Assembly (NCBI RefSeq): GCF_001026905.1
Contig: NZ_LAQL01000006.1
Location: forward strand, 1-64,000
Direction: 5' to 3'
Length of the DNA stretch: 64,000 bases
From: Kiloniella spongiae
GTDB taxonomy: Bacteria > Pseudomonadota > Alphaproteobacteria > Kiloniellales > Kiloniellaceae
The notes under the pieces are model-generated. The model saw only the letters and a list, made by a program, of their open reading frames with translations, was not told the origin of the DNA and searched no databases. This document shows, one piece after another, positions 60,712 to 64,000 of the stretch; the first letter of the stretch is position 1; the number at the start of each line of letters is the position of its first letter. The position numbers were made by a program, and so were the translations under genes.

Positions 60712-60744
60712 AAAAGGCCGGAGCTTAAAAAGCACCGGCCTTTT
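60712..60744. terminator. Bidirectional terminator after gyrB
   Basis: AAAAGGCCGG (60712-60721) pairs with CCGGCCTTTT (60735-60744) around 13 bases. The A and T runs suit transcription from gyrB on the minus strand. Confidence 0.8.
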
Positions 60745-60764
60745 GTTACATCACAAAACGTACC

Positions 60765-63254
<2,490 letters not shown>

Positions 63255-64000
63255 TTATTCCCCCGTGTGGGCCAATAATACGGCCCCGTCTTTAATCGTT
63301 AAATATTGCGCTTTTTCGCCCATGTCCGTGAAGACATTCGCATCAGTTCCTGTCATCCAGGCCTGACAACGCAAGTGTAGTATTTCATCAAAGAGGCTCT
63401 TGCGCCGTTTTTCATCAAGATGCGCAACAACTTCATCCAAGAGCATCAAGGGTGCTGCCCCGCGTTCCAACATCACCAATCGAGCATGGGCCAAAACAAT
63501 AGACAACAGAAGTGCTTTTTGCTCGCCAGTCGAACACAGAGCAGTCGGCATATCTTTTTCCTGATGATGGACCATCAAATCGCTTCGATGTGGTCCCCAC
63601 GATGCTCCGCCAGTAATCGCGTCTTTAGATCGACTATCGGCCAAACAGGATCTCAAATCTTCTTCGACCAGTAAGGCAGGTTTTTCGTCCAACCAACCCT
63701 CGACTGTTCCTTCCAAAGCCAAACCCGCGATGGGAAAATCGCCAACAGTTTGGGCGCAGGCGTCTATCAGCTTTTCAGTCATTTCACGCCGCGCTACGGC
63801 AATGGCAACACCATGCCTTGCCATTCGATCTTCTAACGTGGACAACCAAGCTGCATCGGAATTACCGGCTTTGAGTAAACGGGATCGCTCTCTCAAAGCA
63901 TGGTCATAGGCACTTGTATTACCTGCGTGAGCAGGATCAAAACCAAGGACCAAGCGATCCAGAAACTTTCGACGCCCTGCGGCACCATCCCTGAGTAACC
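63255..64000 (-). CDS. recF: DNA repair protein RecF, 3' part (cut by window edge)
   Basis: The frame remains open through the right edge, so only the C-terminal 248 or so residues are seen. They contain KFLDRLVLGFDPAHAGNTSAYDHALRERSRLLK, TGEQKALLLSIVLAHARL with the ABC-type signature and LMLLDEVVAHLDEKRRKSLFDEI (Walker B). RecF loads RecA at gaps with RecO and RecR. gyrB begins about 36 bases after it. A TTG at 63953 is not the real start. Confidence 0.93.
   Translation of the reverse strand, partial: LLRDGAAGRRKFLDRLVLGFDPAHAGNTSAYDHALRERSRLLKAGNSDAAWLSTLEDRMARHGVAIAVARREMTEKLIDACAQTVGDFPIAGLALEGTVEGWLDEKPALLVEEDLRSCLADSRSKDAITGGASWGPHRSDLMVHHQEKDMPTALCSTGEQKALLLSIVLAHARLVMLERGAAPLMLLDEVVAHLDEKRRKSLFDEILHLRCQAWMTGTDANVFTDMGEKAQYLTIKDGAVLLAHTGE

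Overview
This window looks like chromosomal DNA of a respiring, probably marine alphaproteobacterium; base composition by eye is a little under 50% GC. Alphaproteobacterial signs are the RegB/RegA redox two-component pair, a NadQ-type NAD regulator in front of nadABC, an ArsR-methyltransferase fusion in front of metF, a CioAB-type oxidase with a small DUF2474 partner, a complete ccmABC/ccmDEFGHI set, DUF2244 and DUF2474 proteins, and recF followed by gyrB at the right edge. A Rhodospirillales-like marine genus is my guess from gene content, not something the sequence proves. No phage, insertion sequence, CRISPR array, tRNA or rRNA was seen.

Layout. 0.3-5.3 kb: a GNAT acetyltransferase with a damaged or unusual start, then a divergent module of a choline-kinase-like protein, a dimethylglycine-dehydrogenase-like FAD/GcvT enzyme and a DeoR regulator. 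5.3-10.1 kb: nadQ and nadA-nadB-nadC with three copies of a near-palindromic operator. 10.1-12.7 kb: cyanide-insensitive bd oxidase. 12.9-15.6 kb: methionine/folate operon (ArsR-methyltransferase, metF, a homocysteine-methyltransferase-like protein lacking its zinc cysteines). 15.6-23.5 kb: an unassigned array of RNA-like stem-loops, then cytochrome c maturation genes with an exact FNR box before ccmC. 23.6-26.9 kb: basic amino-acid ABC transporter. 27-32.9 kb: SbtA/SbtB bicarbonate uptake, a protein with a FliM-like CheY-binding tail, MscS channel, CreA, Tag, beta-carbonic anhydrase. 33-40 kb: hldE, a degenerate GGDEF/EAL protein, RegA/RegB and an ABC-2 exporter. 40-44.5 kb: cobT, cobS, cobC and a PiT phosphate transporter with Pho-box repeats. 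44.6-51.2 kb: an accessory catabolic block (LysR, EamA exporter, nitrilase-family amidase, metal-free creatinase-like hydrolase, GntR regulator, GMC oxidoreductase). 51.4-60.6 kb: envelope and conserved-unknown genes, including a CbiB-like protein without its signature residues, SenC/Sco, YgjP peptidase, a Sel1/peptidoglycan-binding protein and a PBP1A with a histone-like tail. 60.7-64 kb: gyrB and the 3' part of recF.

How it fits together. A large share of the window serves redox and respiration: NAD synthesis, an oxygen-tolerant quinol oxidase, cytochrome c assembly under an FNR-type site, RegBA redox sensing and a Sco copper chaperone. Methyl-group metabolism recurs (metF, folate-dependent demethylation by the DMGDH-like enzyme, cobalamin assembly). 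No single feature is a clearly new system. The points most worth testing are the kinase/DMGDH/DeoR module, the zinc-less homocysteine methyltransferase homologue, the stem-loop RNA region before ccmA, the CheY-binding-tail protein, the CbiB-like protein without signature residues, and the creatinase-like/amidase catabolic block.
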